In this document: in pieces, positions 10,384 to 20,540 of the stretch
How positions within the stretch are numbered: position 1 is the first letter of the stretch
How the letters are laid out: every line of letters starts with the position of its first letter
Assembly: GCF_015207665.1 (NCBI RefSeq)
Contig: NZ_JADEWL010000030.1
Location: forward strand, 1-55,287
DNA length: 55,287 nt
Origin: Plectonema cf. radiosum LEGE 06105
Lineage (GTDB): Bacteria; Cyanobacteriota; Cyanobacteriia; Cyanobacteriales; Nostocaceae
Reading direction: 5' to 3'
Made by a program: the position numbers and the translations under genes
Notes under the pieces: generated by a model
What the model saw: the letters and a program-made list of their open reading frames with translations, nothing else
What the model was told of the DNA's origin: nothing
Databases searched by the model: none

Positions 10384-11601
10384 ATGATTATTGGATGTCT
10401 TAATGGTATTTTATTAGTTATTGCTAGTGGATTATTAATTATATGTAGCGTACTTTTTATTGAATCTATTGCTGCATTTTTACCAATTGACAAAGGTATC
10501 AATAAACAGCCCAAACAAGATAAAAATCAAGATAAAGATATAAAATTCAATGTTTTAATTCCCGCTCATAACGAAGAAGTTGTGATTCGTTCGACCCTAG
10601 AAAATTTAATCGCGAAGTTAGATAATTTGCAGAATATAGTAGTGGTTGCTGATAATTGTACCGATGCAACCGCAGAAATTGCCCGTTCCACTGAAGTTCA
10701 AGTTATCGAGCGTCACGAACCCAATCTTAGAGGAAAAGGATATGCTCTAGATTATGGGTTAAATTACCTCAAATCTCAACCACCGTCCGTAGTGGTTTTT
10801 GTCGATGCAGACTGTCAGGTATCTCAAGGTACGATAGAGCGAATCACCTATAAAGCAGCATTTAACGGAAGACCCGTACAAGCGACTTATTTAATGTCAA
10901 AATCCGATAATTCCAACCCTAAAGCATCGGTATCAGCATTTGCTTTCAAGGTAAAAAATTTGGTTCGTCCTTACGGATTAAGTAGACTAGGACAACCTTG
11001 TTTATTAACTGGTACGGGAATGGCTTTTCCTTGGAAGGTAATAAATTCTGTTGATATTGCTAGCAGTAATATTGTCGAAGATATGAAACTGGGTTTCGAT
11101 TTGAGTTTAGCCGGTTATCCACCAATGTTTTGCCCACAGTCAAAAGTTATTGGATATTTACCGCTAGAAGTACAAACAGCTAAACAACAAAGAACCAGAT
11201 GGGAACACGGACATTTACAAACTTTATTAACTTATGTTCCTCTGTTATTAAAAGCAGCAGTCAAGCAAAAAAGATTTGATTTATTTGTGAGTGCTATAGA
11301 TTTGTGCATACCTCCATTGTCTTTACTTGTAATTGCTTGGTTGGGAATAACAAGTTTTACATTTGTCACGGGATTATTATTAGCAATCTGGACTCCAGCG
11401 ATTATTTTAAGTTTTGCTGGAATATTACTTTTAGTGGCAATATTATCAGCTTGGGCTAAGTTTGGACGTTCCGATTTACCTATACAACAACTTCTAATGA
11501 TACCTATTTATATTCTGTGGAAAATTCCACTTTACTTGCAATTTTTAGTAAAACGTCAAAAAACATGGATTCGTACAACTCGAGATTCTGTAAATCTATA
11601 A
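10384..11601 (+). CDS. Membrane glycosyltransferase family 2 (cellulose-synthase-like)
   Basis: Inverting GT2 enzyme of 405 residues. An N-terminal membrane segment (about 5-30) precedes the GT-A domain: PAHNEE near residue 60, ADNCTDATAEIA, the metal-binding VDADCQVS (DxD) near 140, GTGMAFPW, then ED near 238 as catalytic base region and QQRTRWEHGH (the Q/RxxRW motif of processive and related GT2 enzymes) near 277. Three or four C-terminal membrane segments follow (about 305-395). The motif set is that of beta-glycan synthases and related transferases that use UDP-sugars at the inner membrane. Located between the decayed mosaic and the Wzy-like gene, in the same direction. Confidence 0.87.
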   Translation: MIIGCLNGILLVIASGLLIICSVLFIESIAAFLPIDKGINKQPKQDKNQDKDIKFNVLIPAHNEEVVIRSTLENLIAKLDNLQNIVVVADNCTDATAEIARSTEVQVIERHEPNLRGKGYALDYGLNYLKSQPPSVVVFVDADCQVSQGTIERITYKAAFNGRPVQATYLMSKSDNSNPKASVSAFAFKVKNLVRPYGLSRLGQPCLLTGTGMAFPWKVINSVDIASSNIVEDMKLGFDLSLAGYPPMFCPQSKVIGYLPLEVQTAKQQRTRWEHGHLQTLLTYVPLLLKAAVKQKRFDLFVSAIDLCIPPLSLLVIAWLGITSFTFVTGLLLAIWTPAIILSFAGILLLVAILSAWAKFGRSDLPIQQLLMIPIYILWKIPLYLQFLVKRQKTWIRTTRDSVNL

Positions 11602-11633
11602 AAATATTTTCACTTTTAATCTAATCAATAAAG

Positions 11634-12947
11634 ATGAATAAAAAATATTTAGAAATTGCTGAAAAATGCTTTGCGGTTTTAGCTTTAACTTTCTTTTCTG
11701 GAGGATTAATGGTAGGAGCGAATCTCAGTTCTTCTCCAATAACCCCAGGAATAATTCCGCCATATATTATTAGTTTAATTAGATATTTTATTTGGATCGG
11801 TTCAATTATTTTAATTGGATTACGTTGGAAACAATCTCTGATTGTTGCTAGTAGAGACTTGGTTCTTTGGATATTAGTAGTATGGATTCTGTTATCATAC
11901 ATTTGGTCGGATTTGCCAACATATACTTCTACAGTTGGGCGTGAAGTTTGGCAAATGAATACTTTCGCATTGTATTTTGCTTCCCGTTTTAATTTAAAAG
12001 AACAAGTAAGACTTGTTGCTTGGACTTTTGGTATAGGGTCTTTATTAACATTATTTTTCGCTTTGGGATTCCCTTCGATTGGTAAACACGGAGCAGATCA
12101 TCCCGGTTCTTGGAAAGGAATTTACGATTACAAAAATACTCTTGGTAGCATGATGCTGATTGGTTCGCTATCATTTTTTCTTTTACCTGTAGACAATGCT
12201 AAACAAGCTGTTTATAAATGGTTGGGTATTTGTTTACCATTATCAGTAATCGTACTTTCTAATTCTAAAACAGCAATTGTTGTTTGTTTTTTGCTCGCAA
12301 TCATGTTAGTTTTTTATCGTACTTTTCGCTGGCAAGGGAAAATATCGGTCATTTATTTAGACTTAACAGTATTAGTTGTAGGAATTGTTGGAACTTTTAT
12401 TTTAACTAACTGGACAGAACTTTTAGGAAGTATTGGCAAAGACCCAACTTTGACGGGAAGAACGCCGATGTGGGGTATGATGATTAAATTCATTATGGAA
12501 AGACCTTGGTTGGGTTACGGTCGTGGAGCTTTCTGGGCCCCTGGTACTAAATATCCTGCAATTGTTGGTGGCACTCTTTCAAGTCAATTTATTGCACCTC
12601 ACGGTCATAATGGCTACCTAGATTTTGCTTTAGATGTAGGGTTGATCGGTTTAGCATTGTTTTTATTTTGCTTTATCTTGGGTTTTTTCAGAGCCATGAA
12701 AAGAGCTTATGCGGCAAAAAGTAGTGAAGACATATGGCCACTCGCTTTCCTTTTATTTCTGGGAATGAATAATATTATGGAAAGTTATATTCTACGTTTA
12801 GCGAATGTCTATTGGGTTTTATTTGTGGCTGCTATTCTTTCTGCTCCACAGAGAAAACCTGCAAGTTTAGCTAATAAATCTAATATTAAAAATCTCGAAC
12901 CTGCGACTTTAAAACGTAAATATCATCGTTACAGGTATTATCAATAA
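11634..12947 (+). CDS. Wzy/O-antigen ligase-like membrane protein
   Basis: Polytopic inner-membrane protein of 437 residues with about ten to twelve hydrophobic segments. The Wzy_C/O-antigen-ligase region includes GRTPMWGMMIKFIMERPWLGYGRGAFW (about residues 273-300) and, in a large periplasmic loop, HGHNGYLDFALDVGLIGL near 325-342, with the conserved His expected of polymerases/ligases. In a Wzx/Wzy locus it most likely polymerises lipid-linked repeat units in the periplasm. It starts 32 bases after the GT2 gene and is probably co-transcribed. Polymerase and ligase members cannot be separated by sequence alone; the locus argues for polymerase. Confidence 0.8.
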   Translation: MNKKYLEIAEKCFAVLALTFFSGGLMVGANLSSSPITPGIIPPYIISLIRYFIWIGSIILIGLRWKQSLIVASRDLVLWILVVWILLSYIWSDLPTYTSTVGREVWQMNTFALYFASRFNLKEQVRLVAWTFGIGSLLTLFFALGFPSIGKHGADHPGSWKGIYDYKNTLGSMMLIGSLSFFLLPVDNAKQAVYKWLGICLPLSVIVLSNSKTAIVVCFLLAIMLVFYRTFRWQGKISVIYLDLTVLVVGIVGTFILTNWTELLGSIGKDPTLTGRTPMWGMMIKFIMERPWLGYGRGAFWAPGTKYPAIVGGTLSSQFIAPHGHNGYLDFALDVGLIGLALFLFCFILGFFRAMKRAYAAKSSEDIWPLAFLLFLGMNNIMESYILRLANVYWVLFVAAILSAPQRKPASLANKSNIKNLEPATLKRKYHRYRYYQ

Positions 12948-13007
12948 TTACATAATATTATAGTCTTTAAATTAGTCTTTAAATTAATCACAAACGAGGT
13001 TGATAAA

Positions 13008-13658
13008 ATGCACGTAGCTTATGCAAAAGCGTCAGAATGGGCAAAACACAATTCCTTTGGTAAAGCTTGGCGATTAGAGCGAATGAAGCAATTTCTGGCT
13101 TTAGTAAAACCACCTTCTCAGGCAAAAATTATTGACCTGGGAGGACATATACCTATGTGGCAATGGTTTGACCATGATTTTGAAGTGACATTAGTTAATC
13201 TACCTGGGTCTTATAAAAGTACTGGTAAGTTTGGCAAATATACTTTAGTTGAAGGAGATGCAACTAATTTATCTGATAGTTTCGCTGATAAATCCTTCGA
13301 TATTGTATTTAGTAATTCGGTAATTGAACACGTAGGTGATGAATCAAAGCAAGCTGATTTTGCATCAGAAGTAAAGCGTCTAGCTAAAGGTTATTGGATA
13401 CAAACACCAAGTAATTATTGGCCAATTGAACCCCATACTGGTGTTATTGGTTATTGGTTGCTACCAGAATTTGTCCGCCAAAATTTACAAAATTCTTGGG
13501 AGAAAAAATTACCAGTTTGGACGGAGATGGTCAGAGGTACTAGAGTACTTTCTCAACATCGGATGCGCCAACTATTTCCTGATAGCAAATTTTATGTAGA
13601 ACGTAAGTTTTTATTAGAAAAATCTTATGCTGCTTACAAGCCTTTTGAAGTTGATTAA
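13008..13658 (+). CDS. SAM-dependent class I methyltransferase
   Basis: A 216-residue cytoplasmic methyltransferase. The SAM-binding motif I is IIDLGGHIPMWQ near residues 40-51, unusual in having LGG rather than GxG. Then follow an acidic strand end, GDATNLSDSFADKSFDIVFSNSVIEHV (motif II/III, near 80-105), and an aromatic-rich C-terminal half. The family is often seen in polysaccharide loci, where members methylate sugars. It lies 60 bases after the Wzy-like gene, within the same transcription direction, with an upstream ACGAGG that may serve as ribosome-binding site. The sugar substrate cannot be told. Confidence 0.75.
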   Translation: MHVAYAKASEWAKHNSFGKAWRLERMKQFLALVKPPSQAKIIDLGGHIPMWQWFDHDFEVTLVNLPGSYKSTGKFGKYTLVEGDATNLSDSFADKSFDIVFSNSVIEHVGDESKQADFASEVKRLAKGYWIQTPSNYWPIEPHTGVIGYWLLPEFVRQNLQNSWEKKLPVWTEMVRGTRVLSQHRMRQLFPDSKFYVERKFLLEKSYAAYKPFEVD

Positions 13659-13784
13659 GTTAAGTGATGGACAATAAAAAACCACACAGGCTCCTACAAA
13701 GAGCAAAGAAATCAATGTCTAAAAGTTGAAATAGGCTTTTGATTTTCTATTTTGATTAGAGAAATAGATTGCGGGAGAGAATGA

Positions 13785-14783
13785 GTGAATTCAATTGGGG
13801 TAGTTGTAATTGGACGCAATGAAGGAAATCGACTCAAACAATGTTTGGTATCGATTATAGGCAAAGTGAAAACAGTTGTTTACGTTGATTCTGGTTCTAC
13901 TGATGGGAGTGTTGAATTAGCTCGTAGTTTAGCTGTTAATGTTGTTGAATTAGATTTATCGATTCCGTTTACTGCTGCACGTGCGAGAAATGCCGGGTTT
14001 GAGTATCTGTTACAAATAGAACCCGCTATTGAGTTTGTCCAATTTGTGGATGGAGACTGTTTGATAGTAGATGGATGGTTGGAAAAAGCAATTAATGTAT
14101 TGAATGAGAAACCTGAAATTGCCGTAGTTTGCGGTAGAGTAAGGGAGGAATTTCCCACAAATTCTGTTTATAATCGCTTGTGTGATATTGAATGGAATAC
14201 TCCTGTGGGCGAAACTAAAGCCTGCGGTGGAATTGCGATGATGCGGGTATCCGCTTTTAAACAGGTTGGTGGGTTTAACCCGACTTTGATTGCTGGAGAA
14301 GAACCAGAATTATGCGTGCGGTTGCGTCAAGCTGGGGGCAAAATTTTGCGTATAGATGCCGAAATGACTTTACACGACGCTCGAATTATGCATTTTAGTC
14401 AATGGTGGAAGCGCTCGATTCGCAACGGACACGCTTATGCTGAAGGTGCTTGGTTACACGGAAAACCACCGGAAAAACATTGGGTAAAAGAAAGTCGCAG
14501 AATTTGCTTTTGGGGATTTATATTGCCATTTCTAGCAGTTGCTAGCGCATGGTTAACCAAAGGAATAAGTATAATTTTACTTTTGTTAGCTTATGGCATA
14601 TTATTTTTTCGCGTTTATCGATATGCCAAAACAAAACAAACTCCTTCATCAGATGCATTGTTTTATGGACTGTTTTGTGTATTAGATAAATTCCCTGGAT
14701 TTATAGGTCAAATTCAGTTTCATTTATCCCGTTTATTAAAAAGAAAACCCACTATTGTTGAATATAAGGGTGTGGTTAGTTGA
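13785..14783 (+). CDS. Glycosyltransferase family 2
   Basis: Cytoplasmic-face GT2 enzyme of 332 residues. Motifs: VVIGRNEGNRLKQCL at the N-terminus, YVDSGSTDGSVELA near 32-45, FVDGDC as the DxD metal site near 87-92, the acceptor-region GGIAMMRVSAFKQVGGFNP near 147-165 and EEPELCVRLRQAG near 170. One or two hydrophobic segments near 240-275 suggest membrane contact at the C-terminus. The start is GTG at 13785 preceded by GGGAGAG; the first residues then fit the family. Probably adds a sugar to the lipid-linked exopolysaccharide unit. Confidence 0.85.
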   Translation: MNSIGVVVIGRNEGNRLKQCLVSIIGKVKTVVYVDSGSTDGSVELARSLAVNVVELDLSIPFTAARARNAGFEYLLQIEPAIEFVQFVDGDCLIVDGWLEKAINVLNEKPEIAVVCGRVREEFPTNSVYNRLCDIEWNTPVGETKACGGIAMMRVSAFKQVGGFNPTLIAGEEPELCVRLRQAGGKILRIDAEMTLHDARIMHFSQWWKRSIRNGHAYAEGAWLHGKPPEKHWVKESRRICFWGFILPFLAVASAWLTKGISIILLLLAYGILFFRVYRYAKTKQTPSSDALFYGLFCVLDKFPGFIGQIQFHLSRLLKRKPTIVEYKGVVS

Positions 14784-14873
14784 CAGTTGACAGTTGACAG
14801 TTATTATTTAACCTCTAACCTTAAACCTTTAACCTTTAACCTCTAACCTTTAACCTTTAACCTTGTTAAAAGT
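14784..14873. repeat. Heptanucleotide tandem repeats up to the next start codon
   Basis: Units of TTGACAG, then a longer run of TTTAACC/TCTAACC units, fill the spacer and stop about ten bases before the ATG at 14874. The 5' leader of the oxidoreductase is therefore almost entirely repeat. Confidence 0.8.
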
Positions 14874-16118
14874 ATGCTACTAAAAAATGTATTTCAGGTT
14901 TCTAATTTAGTTAAAAAGACGAATTTTTCTGTTTTTAAAGACTCCATATCTTCGGCTAATCAAAATAGTCAGAAAAATAATTTATCCTATAAATCTATTG
15001 CGATTATTGGTTGCGGTTATGTTGCTGATTATTATCTGAAAACTACGGGAATGCATCCCCAATTAAAGCTTGTGGGAGTAATGGATAAAATTGGCGATCG
15101 CGCTACTAAATTTGCTAATTACCATAATGTCGATCGCGTTTATGATTCTCTTGCCGATGTACTTGAGGATAATACGGTTGATATTGTCTTAAATTTAACA
15201 AATCCTCGGAGTCACTACAAAATTTCTCAAGCTTGTTTAGAAGCTGGAAAACACGTTTATTCAGAAAAGCCCTTAGCAATGGAAATGGCACAAGCTGAGG
15301 AATTGGTAAAAATAGCCGAAATAAAGGGTTTATATCTTTCCTCTGCACCATGTAGCTTGTTGAGCGAAACCGCACAAACACTGTGGAAAGCATTACGAGA
15401 AAATCAAGTGGGGAAGGTTCGCTTAGTCTATGCTGAAATGGATGATGGACTAGTTCATCAAATGCCTTATCAAAAATGGTTGAGCGAGTCTGGTACACCT
15501 TGGCCTTATAAAGATGAATTTGAAGTTGGTTGTACGTTAGAACACGCAGGCTATTATGTAAATTGGCTGACAGCTTTCTTTGGACCTGCGGAGACTGTTT
15601 CGGCATTTTCATCTTGTGTAATTCCAGATAAACAGACTGATATACCGTTAGATATCGATGCTCCAGATTTTTCTGTAGCTTGTATCAAATTTGCTTCTGG
15701 GGTAGTTGCTAGATTGACTTGTAGTATTGTCGCACCTCATGACCATTCTTTAAAAATTATTGGCGATGACGGTATACTTGGCATTGATGATTGCTGGTAT
15801 TATGGAACACCTGTCTATATTCGGCGCAGTCTTACCATAGGACGAAAACGACTTGAAGGTGTATGGAAGAAGAATTATCCTTTAGTCAAAAAAGCGCCTA
15901 AATTTGCATATAGGGGCGCACAACAGATGGATTTTTGTCGGGGTGTTGCCGAAATGGCTGATGCAATCATCGAAAATCGTCCTTGTAGACTTTCATCTAG
16001 ATTTTCCCTGCACAATAATGAAATAGTTTTGGCAATTCAAAACTCTTTAGAAACTGGTTCTCCTTACAAAATGACCACTTCTTTTGAGCCTGTAGAGCCG
16101 ATGGATTGGGCAAGGTAG
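14874..16118 (+). CDS. Gfo/Idh/MocA-family NAD(P)-dependent oxidoreductase
   Basis: Sugar dehydrogenase-type protein of 414 residues. A leader of about 40 polar residues without clear signal character precedes the Rossmann fold: SIAIIGCGYVADYYLKT near residue 43-58, followed by YSEKPLAMEMAQAEEL near 127-142, which contains the EKP catalytic-lysine motif of the family. The second half carries the alpha/beta dimerisation and substrate domain, with HDHSLKIIGDDGILGIDD typical of the family. In polysaccharide loci these enzymes oxidise or reduce nucleotide sugars, for example at C3 on the way to amino or branched sugars. The 40-residue extension is unusual and an internal start is not excluded. 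Ends 49 bases from a convergent GT4 gene. Confidence 0.85.
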   Translation: MLLKNVFQVSNLVKKTNFSVFKDSISSANQNSQKNNLSYKSIAIIGCGYVADYYLKTTGMHPQLKLVGVMDKIGDRATKFANYHNVDRVYDSLADVLEDNTVDIVLNLTNPRSHYKISQACLEAGKHVYSEKPLAMEMAQAEELVKIAEIKGLYLSSAPCSLLSETAQTLWKALRENQVGKVRLVYAEMDDGLVHQMPYQKWLSESGTPWPYKDEFEVGCTLEHAGYYVNWLTAFFGPAETVSAFSSCVIPDKQTDIPLDIDAPDFSVACIKFASGVVARLTCSIVAPHDHSLKIIGDDGILGIDDCWYYGTPVYIRRSLTIGRKRLEGVWKKNYPLVKKAPKFAYRGAQQMDFCRGVAEMADAIIENRPCRLSSRFSLHNNEIVLAIQNSLETGSPYKMTTSFEPVEPMDWAR

Positions 16119-16167
16119 AGGATGGGGAGGTGGGGGGATGGGGTGAATAATTTTTAACTCCTAACTC

Positions 16168-17373
16168 CTAACTATCAACTGCTTTACTCATAATTTCATA
16201 TAATTTTTCAGCTTCGAGATTTATATTAAATTCTGTTTCTACTTTATTTCTGCCTGCGGTGCCAAATTTTGCTCTTAATTCACCATCCTTAAGTAATTTA
16301 TCTATGCAATTAGCAAGAGAAATTTTATCTCCAGCAGGTACAATATAGCCGCTAACGCCATTTTCTACTAATTCGCTGACTCCGGCGATTTGGGTGGCAA
16401 CTACGGGTACTCCTGCTGCCATTGCTTCCATCAATACTACGGGTACTCCTTCGGCAAAACTAGATAAAACAAATACATCTGTTTCTTCAAAGTATTTACG
16501 TACTTCTGCTTGGGATTTGTACCCGACAAAATTTACATTGCTCCTCAAACCTAAATTAGTTGTTATTTGTTCTAAAGAAGTGCGATCGCTACCGTCACCA
16601 ACTACGGTTAATATCACATCTGGATGCTGTTGTTTTAGAGAGACTAAACTTTGCAAAAGAATCGGTAAACCTTTAACAGCAGCAAGTCTACCGACATACA
16701 ATAAGCGTTTTCCTTTTTTCTGATGAGATACTAATTTAAATAATGCGGGGTCGATACCGCAGTGAACGATATGCATTTGATTCCATTTGTCAATCGGTGC
16801 AAATATCATTCCCTGACTGCGACAATAGTTACTAATACAACTGACAAACAAGGCTCTGTTTATTTTCTCGTCGAGTCTCCAATAATACGGTTGAAAGAAA
16901 ATATACGGACCGTGTAACGTAAAACTGTAACTAAAGCCTGCTAATTCTGCTGCTAACATGGCAACAGTACAGCTAGAATCCCCAAAATGGTTGTGTAGGT
17001 GAGGAATTTGTCTTTGTTTGATTTCTTGAGCGAGAATACCTGCTTCTAAAAAGTAGAACAATTGATAGAGATTGCCGCGCCATCCATGTAGTCTTGTTGA
17101 CCAAGCTAATTTAAGTGCTGCTAAATATCTGTTTGGTGAACTTAGTAATAGATTTAAATGCGATCGCGCTAATTTAAAAGGGCGTGGAGGAAGAATATAA
17201 AAAGTTTGATTTCGTTCTTGTTTTTGTTCTTCTCCTACCATATGTTCTTCACCAGTAGGTCGAACAGAAAATGTATGTACTTCCACACCCTGGTGACGAA
17301 GAGCAGCAACTTCCCGTTGAATAAAAGTATCTGTAGCTCTGGGATATTCTCCGGTTAAATAAGCGATACGCAT
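16168..17373 (-). CDS. Glycosyltransferase family 4
   Basis: GT-B fold transferase of 401 residues. The N-terminal domain starts MRIAYLTGEYPRATDTFIQREVAALRHQG, typical of GT4 enzymes of exopolysaccharide synthesis, and holds HLHNHFGDSS near 125. The C-terminal nucleotide-binding domain has LLYVGRLAAVKGL near 225 and the EX7E motif in FAEGVPVVLMEAMAAGVPVVAT near 308-330. It is the third gene of a minus-strand block with the acyltransferase and epimerase upstream (spacers of 142 and 133 bases). Cytoplasmic, donor sugar unknown. Confidence 0.88.
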   Translation of the reverse strand: MRIAYLTGEYPRATDTFIQREVAALRHQGVEVHTFSVRPTGEEHMVGEEQKQERNQTFYILPPRPFKLARSHLNLLLSSPNRYLAALKLAWSTRLHGWRGNLYQLFYFLEAGILAQEIKQRQIPHLHNHFGDSSCTVAMLAAELAGFSYSFTLHGPYIFFQPYYWRLDEKINRALFVSCISNYCRSQGMIFAPIDKWNQMHIVHCGIDPALFKLVSHQKKGKRLLYVGRLAAVKGLPILLQSLVSLKQQHPDVILTVVGDGSDRTSLEQITTNLGLRSNVNFVGYKSQAEVRKYFEETDVFVLSSFAEGVPVVLMEAMAAGVPVVATQIAGVSELVENGVSGYIVPAGDKISLANCIDKLLKDGELRAKFGTAGRNKVETEFNINLEAEKLYEIMSKAVDS

Positions 17374-17515
17374 ATAGTTGAAAATTTCAAAAACTAATTA
17401 AAATTAAAAGCTATAAGATTCAATATTGAAAATCAAAAAAATCAGTACACTTAACTGTTGATTGTTCCCTTTACATGGCTGCAAAAACCCTGACGAACAG
17501 AAAAAATCAAATTTT

Positions 17516-18631
17516 TCAAGCTTTTAAACTTTCTATTGCTTTTAATTTTTTACTCCAATTAATAGAAGGTTTTTCTACAAAATACCACATCAAAGTAGCA
17601 ATGCTAATACAAGTCACGATTCCGACTATTAAACAAAGAAACTCACTCCAAACATAACGGTCAAATAATTTGTATCCTACATAATATATAGCACCAATAA
17701 TAGAAATATGAGTTAAATATAAACTGTAAGAAATCTTACCTAAGAATTGTAACCATTGCCAATTTAAGAAATCTTGCATACGGTTAGCGCGTCCAACTTC
17801 TAATAAAAGAATAGCTGTAATTGAACTAGTAATAGTAAAACCTGAAGAATAAAAGATTGCCACAGATATTAATAATCCAGCGTAAAAGTAAAAAAACCAA
17901 AGCTTTAAATAATTACGCCATGTCCAATAAGCAAAAACACCAAGAATAAAACTGTACCATAAAGGTAAAAATATTGTTGGTCTGCCATAATCCTTAAATA
18001 CTCCCATGGGAAACAAAGCCGCAAAAATAGCACTTGGAATAAACACTGTGAATTTACCCCAATTATTTTTCCAATAAGAATCAAGGGATTGCGTTAAACT
18101 TAAAAGAATACAAAATACTAAAGAAAACTGAACTTCCAAACATAATGTCCAGTAAACATCATCGATATGTTGTAGTTTGAGAATATCTTGTAAGTAAAAT
18201 AAATGGGCTACAAATCTTGGCAAAGATAAAGGTTGTCCCATTGGTGCAAATCTTTCACCTTTAAAATAGGAAGCGATAAAAGCAATTGCTAAAGTCATCA
18301 AAATTGATAGGTAATAAGCAGGACTCAACCTAACAAAACGACGGAGAACAAAATTTTTGAAATAAGCAAAGTCAATTTTGATATTTTGTAGAGAATAAGC
18401 AATTACAAAACCGCTTAGTACAAAAAAGATTGCTACACCCAAACGCCCCCATCGAAACACTATATCCACTAACCATTGAGGTAATGTGTTGGTAAATTGA
18501 GAAATACGTCCATCTGGATCTGAATGACGTAAAACAACCCATAAAGCCCCGAAACCACGCAGTCCCTCAATAAATTGAAAATGAATTTTAGGCTTTTCAA
18601 TAATAGTTTTTAATGCTATTTCGGATTTCAT
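17516..18631 (-). CDS. Acyltransferase family 3 (OafA/NodX-like) membrane protein
   Basis: Integral membrane O-acyltransferase of about 371 residues with roughly ten hydrophobic segments. The N-terminal signature FIEGLRGFGALWVVLRHSD (residues about 17-35) contains the essential His of the family, and RRFVRLSPAYYLSI (near 100) is the conserved RxxR/P motif. It probably transfers acetyl or another acyl group to sugars of the surface polysaccharide across the inner membrane. I start at the ATG at 18631; a TTG 18 bases upstream is in frame but lacks support. Confidence 0.87.
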   Translation of the reverse strand: MKSEIALKTIIEKPKIHFQFIEGLRGFGALWVVLRHSDPDGRISQFTNTLPQWLVDIVFRWGRLGVAIFFVLSGFVIAYSLQNIKIDFAYFKNFVLRRFVRLSPAYYLSILMTLAIAFIASYFKGERFAPMGQPLSLPRFVAHLFYLQDILKLQHIDDVYWTLCLEVQFSLVFCILLSLTQSLDSYWKNNWGKFTVFIPSAIFAALFPMGVFKDYGRPTIFLPLWYSFILGVFAYWTWRNYLKLWFFYFYAGLLISVAIFYSSGFTITSSITAILLLEVGRANRMQDFLNWQWLQFLGKISYSLYLTHISIIGAIYYVGYKLFDRYVWSEFLCLIVGIVTCISIATLMWYFVEKPSINWSKKLKAIESLKA

Positions 18632-18764
18632 TGGTATATTACCATTCAAAAAATTTTAAGTTATAGATCAAAGGTTATTTAGAATAGGAAATGAAGATTT
18701 TTAATGATCTAATCTTTCTGTGTGACCTCTCTGACTTTTTTCTCCCTAATTTTCTTCTCATATC

Positions 18765-19802
18765 TTAAAAAGATAAAGAAGTTGCTTCTGTTAGCTCACC
18801 AAGTAAATCTACATCGCTACAACTACGTTTTAAAGCTTGATCTAAAGAATATTTAGGTTGCCAATTTAAAACCTGCTCAGCATTTTTATTGCTATAGCGA
18901 AACGGTTTAAAACGTGCTTCTAATCTTGCGGGAATCAATATACCGGGTAGCTTGATTTTTTCCAAAAATAGCACTTTGTTAAAAAACCAAGCACTATGAG
19001 ACAATAAACGTATTAACCTCCAATCAATCCCAACAGTAGAAGGTTTATGAGATAGCAATTTGAGAATTTTATCCCTATAAACTTTTTGGGTTGGTAAATC
19101 ATTATCGATAATATTTAAAGTCTTACCGATAGCTTCTTGATTTCCACAGACATTAACTATTGCTTGAGCGCAGTTTTCTACATAAGTAAGGGGTAATTGA
19201 GCGTTTCCACCAATATTAATCCACAAACGGTTTTTTAAATTTATCCCTAAATGGGCATTCCATAAATTGTTTCTTCCGTAAACTATCCCTGGACGCAGAA
19301 TCGTCACTTCTCCCTGATTTTTCTGTTCAAAATCTCGAAACAGGCTTTCTTGAATTAGCTTGGTTTGAGCGTAAATGTCTCGACGAGTCGGCTGACTTTC
19401 AATCGCTGAATCTTCGTTGATGATTTCGTAAGCGGGAATATGTAAGTAATCGAAGACACTAAATGTACTGATGGCAACCAATCGCTTGATATTCATCCTT
19501 AACATTGCTTGGAGTAAATTTTCGGTAGCAATAACTGTATTTGCATATTGCGTATCGTAATTTCCCTGTTTTGCTGCGGCTAAATGTACTACAGTGTCTA
19601 TACCTTTTAAAGCATCTTCAAGTTTTTCTAATTTAGTTAAATCGATAGGTATTAATTCGAGATTTGCACAATTACGCCAAGGTAAACGTTTTTCATCAGA
19701 AGTATGTCTAATTACCGCACGAACTTGAAATCCTTGTCCTAATGCTTCGGCAACGGTATACTTTCCTAAAAAACCAGATGCTCCAGTAACTAATAATTTC
19801 AT
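18765..19802 (-). CDS. NAD-dependent epimerase/dehydratase (extended SDR)
   Basis: Nucleotide-sugar modifying enzyme of 345 residues. MKLLVTGASGFLGKYTVAEAL gives the GxxGxxG coenzyme motif at the extreme N-terminus. VVHLAAAKQGN follows near 70, and a catalytic Tyr/Lys pair lies in YAQTKLIQE near 145-153 after IESQPTRRD. LRPGIVYGRNN near 170 is the usual substrate-pocket turn. The start is the ATG at 19802, directly before the Rossmann strand; a longer reading adds nine residues without merit. First gene of the minus-strand block. Reaction (epimerase, dehydratase or reductase) cannot be told. Confidence 0.86.
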   Translation of the reverse strand: MKLLVTGASGFLGKYTVAEALGQGFQVRAVIRHTSDEKRLPWRNCANLELIPIDLTKLEKLEDALKGIDTVVHLAAAKQGNYDTQYANTVIATENLLQAMLRMNIKRLVAISTFSVFDYLHIPAYEIINEDSAIESQPTRRDIYAQTKLIQESLFRDFEQKNQGEVTILRPGIVYGRNNLWNAHLGINLKNRLWINIGGNAQLPLTYVENCAQAIVNVCGNQEAIGKTLNIIDNDLPTQKVYRDKILKLLSHKPSTVGIDWRLIRLLSHSAWFFNKVLFLEKIKLPGILIPARLEARFKPFRYSNKNAEQVLNWQPKYSLDQALKRSCSDVDLLGELTEATSLSF

Positions 19803-20540
19803 GTTTGAATAGCTTCCCCACTTTAACAAGTTTGACTTTTTTGATGGATGGCTTTTGTGCTAATTCATAAACAATTGCAGCAAAGCCAACAATTACTCAG
19901 GAATAGCCGCGATCAACCGCACCAAGAAGGATGAATATCACAATACCCGGATGGTGCCGTACTCTCACTTTCATATGATTGGGTTAAGAATCACTCAGTG
20001 TACAAGCACCCTACAATCAGCCAGGGTTGCTAAGTCCTATTACTATTGTTACTACAACTAAACAGATTCACTTTTCATAATTTGAATCCCAACAATCAAA
20101 CATTAATAAATACAGTATTCTAAGTTAGATATAAACCCTCGAAAATATCACCTAAAAACCAGCAAGACTGACAAGGGTAAGAAAAATACACTCGTTTAAG
20201 ATTTAAGCACTTCTAAAGACAATTAGCTACTTTCCCAAGTTTTGTTGAGAGTAAATGCCCAAACATCCCAATATAGCTAGTTTTTAAGGGATAACTACCC
20301 CATTATGGTACTAATTGGAAAATAATCTTTACGATAACTTTAAAAATAATATTTTTTCTACATCGAAAATTTATATTTTCAAGAGAATGAGTGATTTTAC
20401 TTTGAACAAATATTATGATATTGTTTCAATTGTTCAAAAGTTTTGTAAATGTCATTAAATAACTATATTTAATATTTGCATAACACCTGAAATCAGTTCT
20501 AATCAGAGTTTTTTACAACTTATTGCTATTCAAAACTAAA

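Noticed and set aside
15115-15612. 165-residue open frame opposite the Gfo/Idh gene
   Set aside because: A shadow of a well-supported gene; no recognisable domain.
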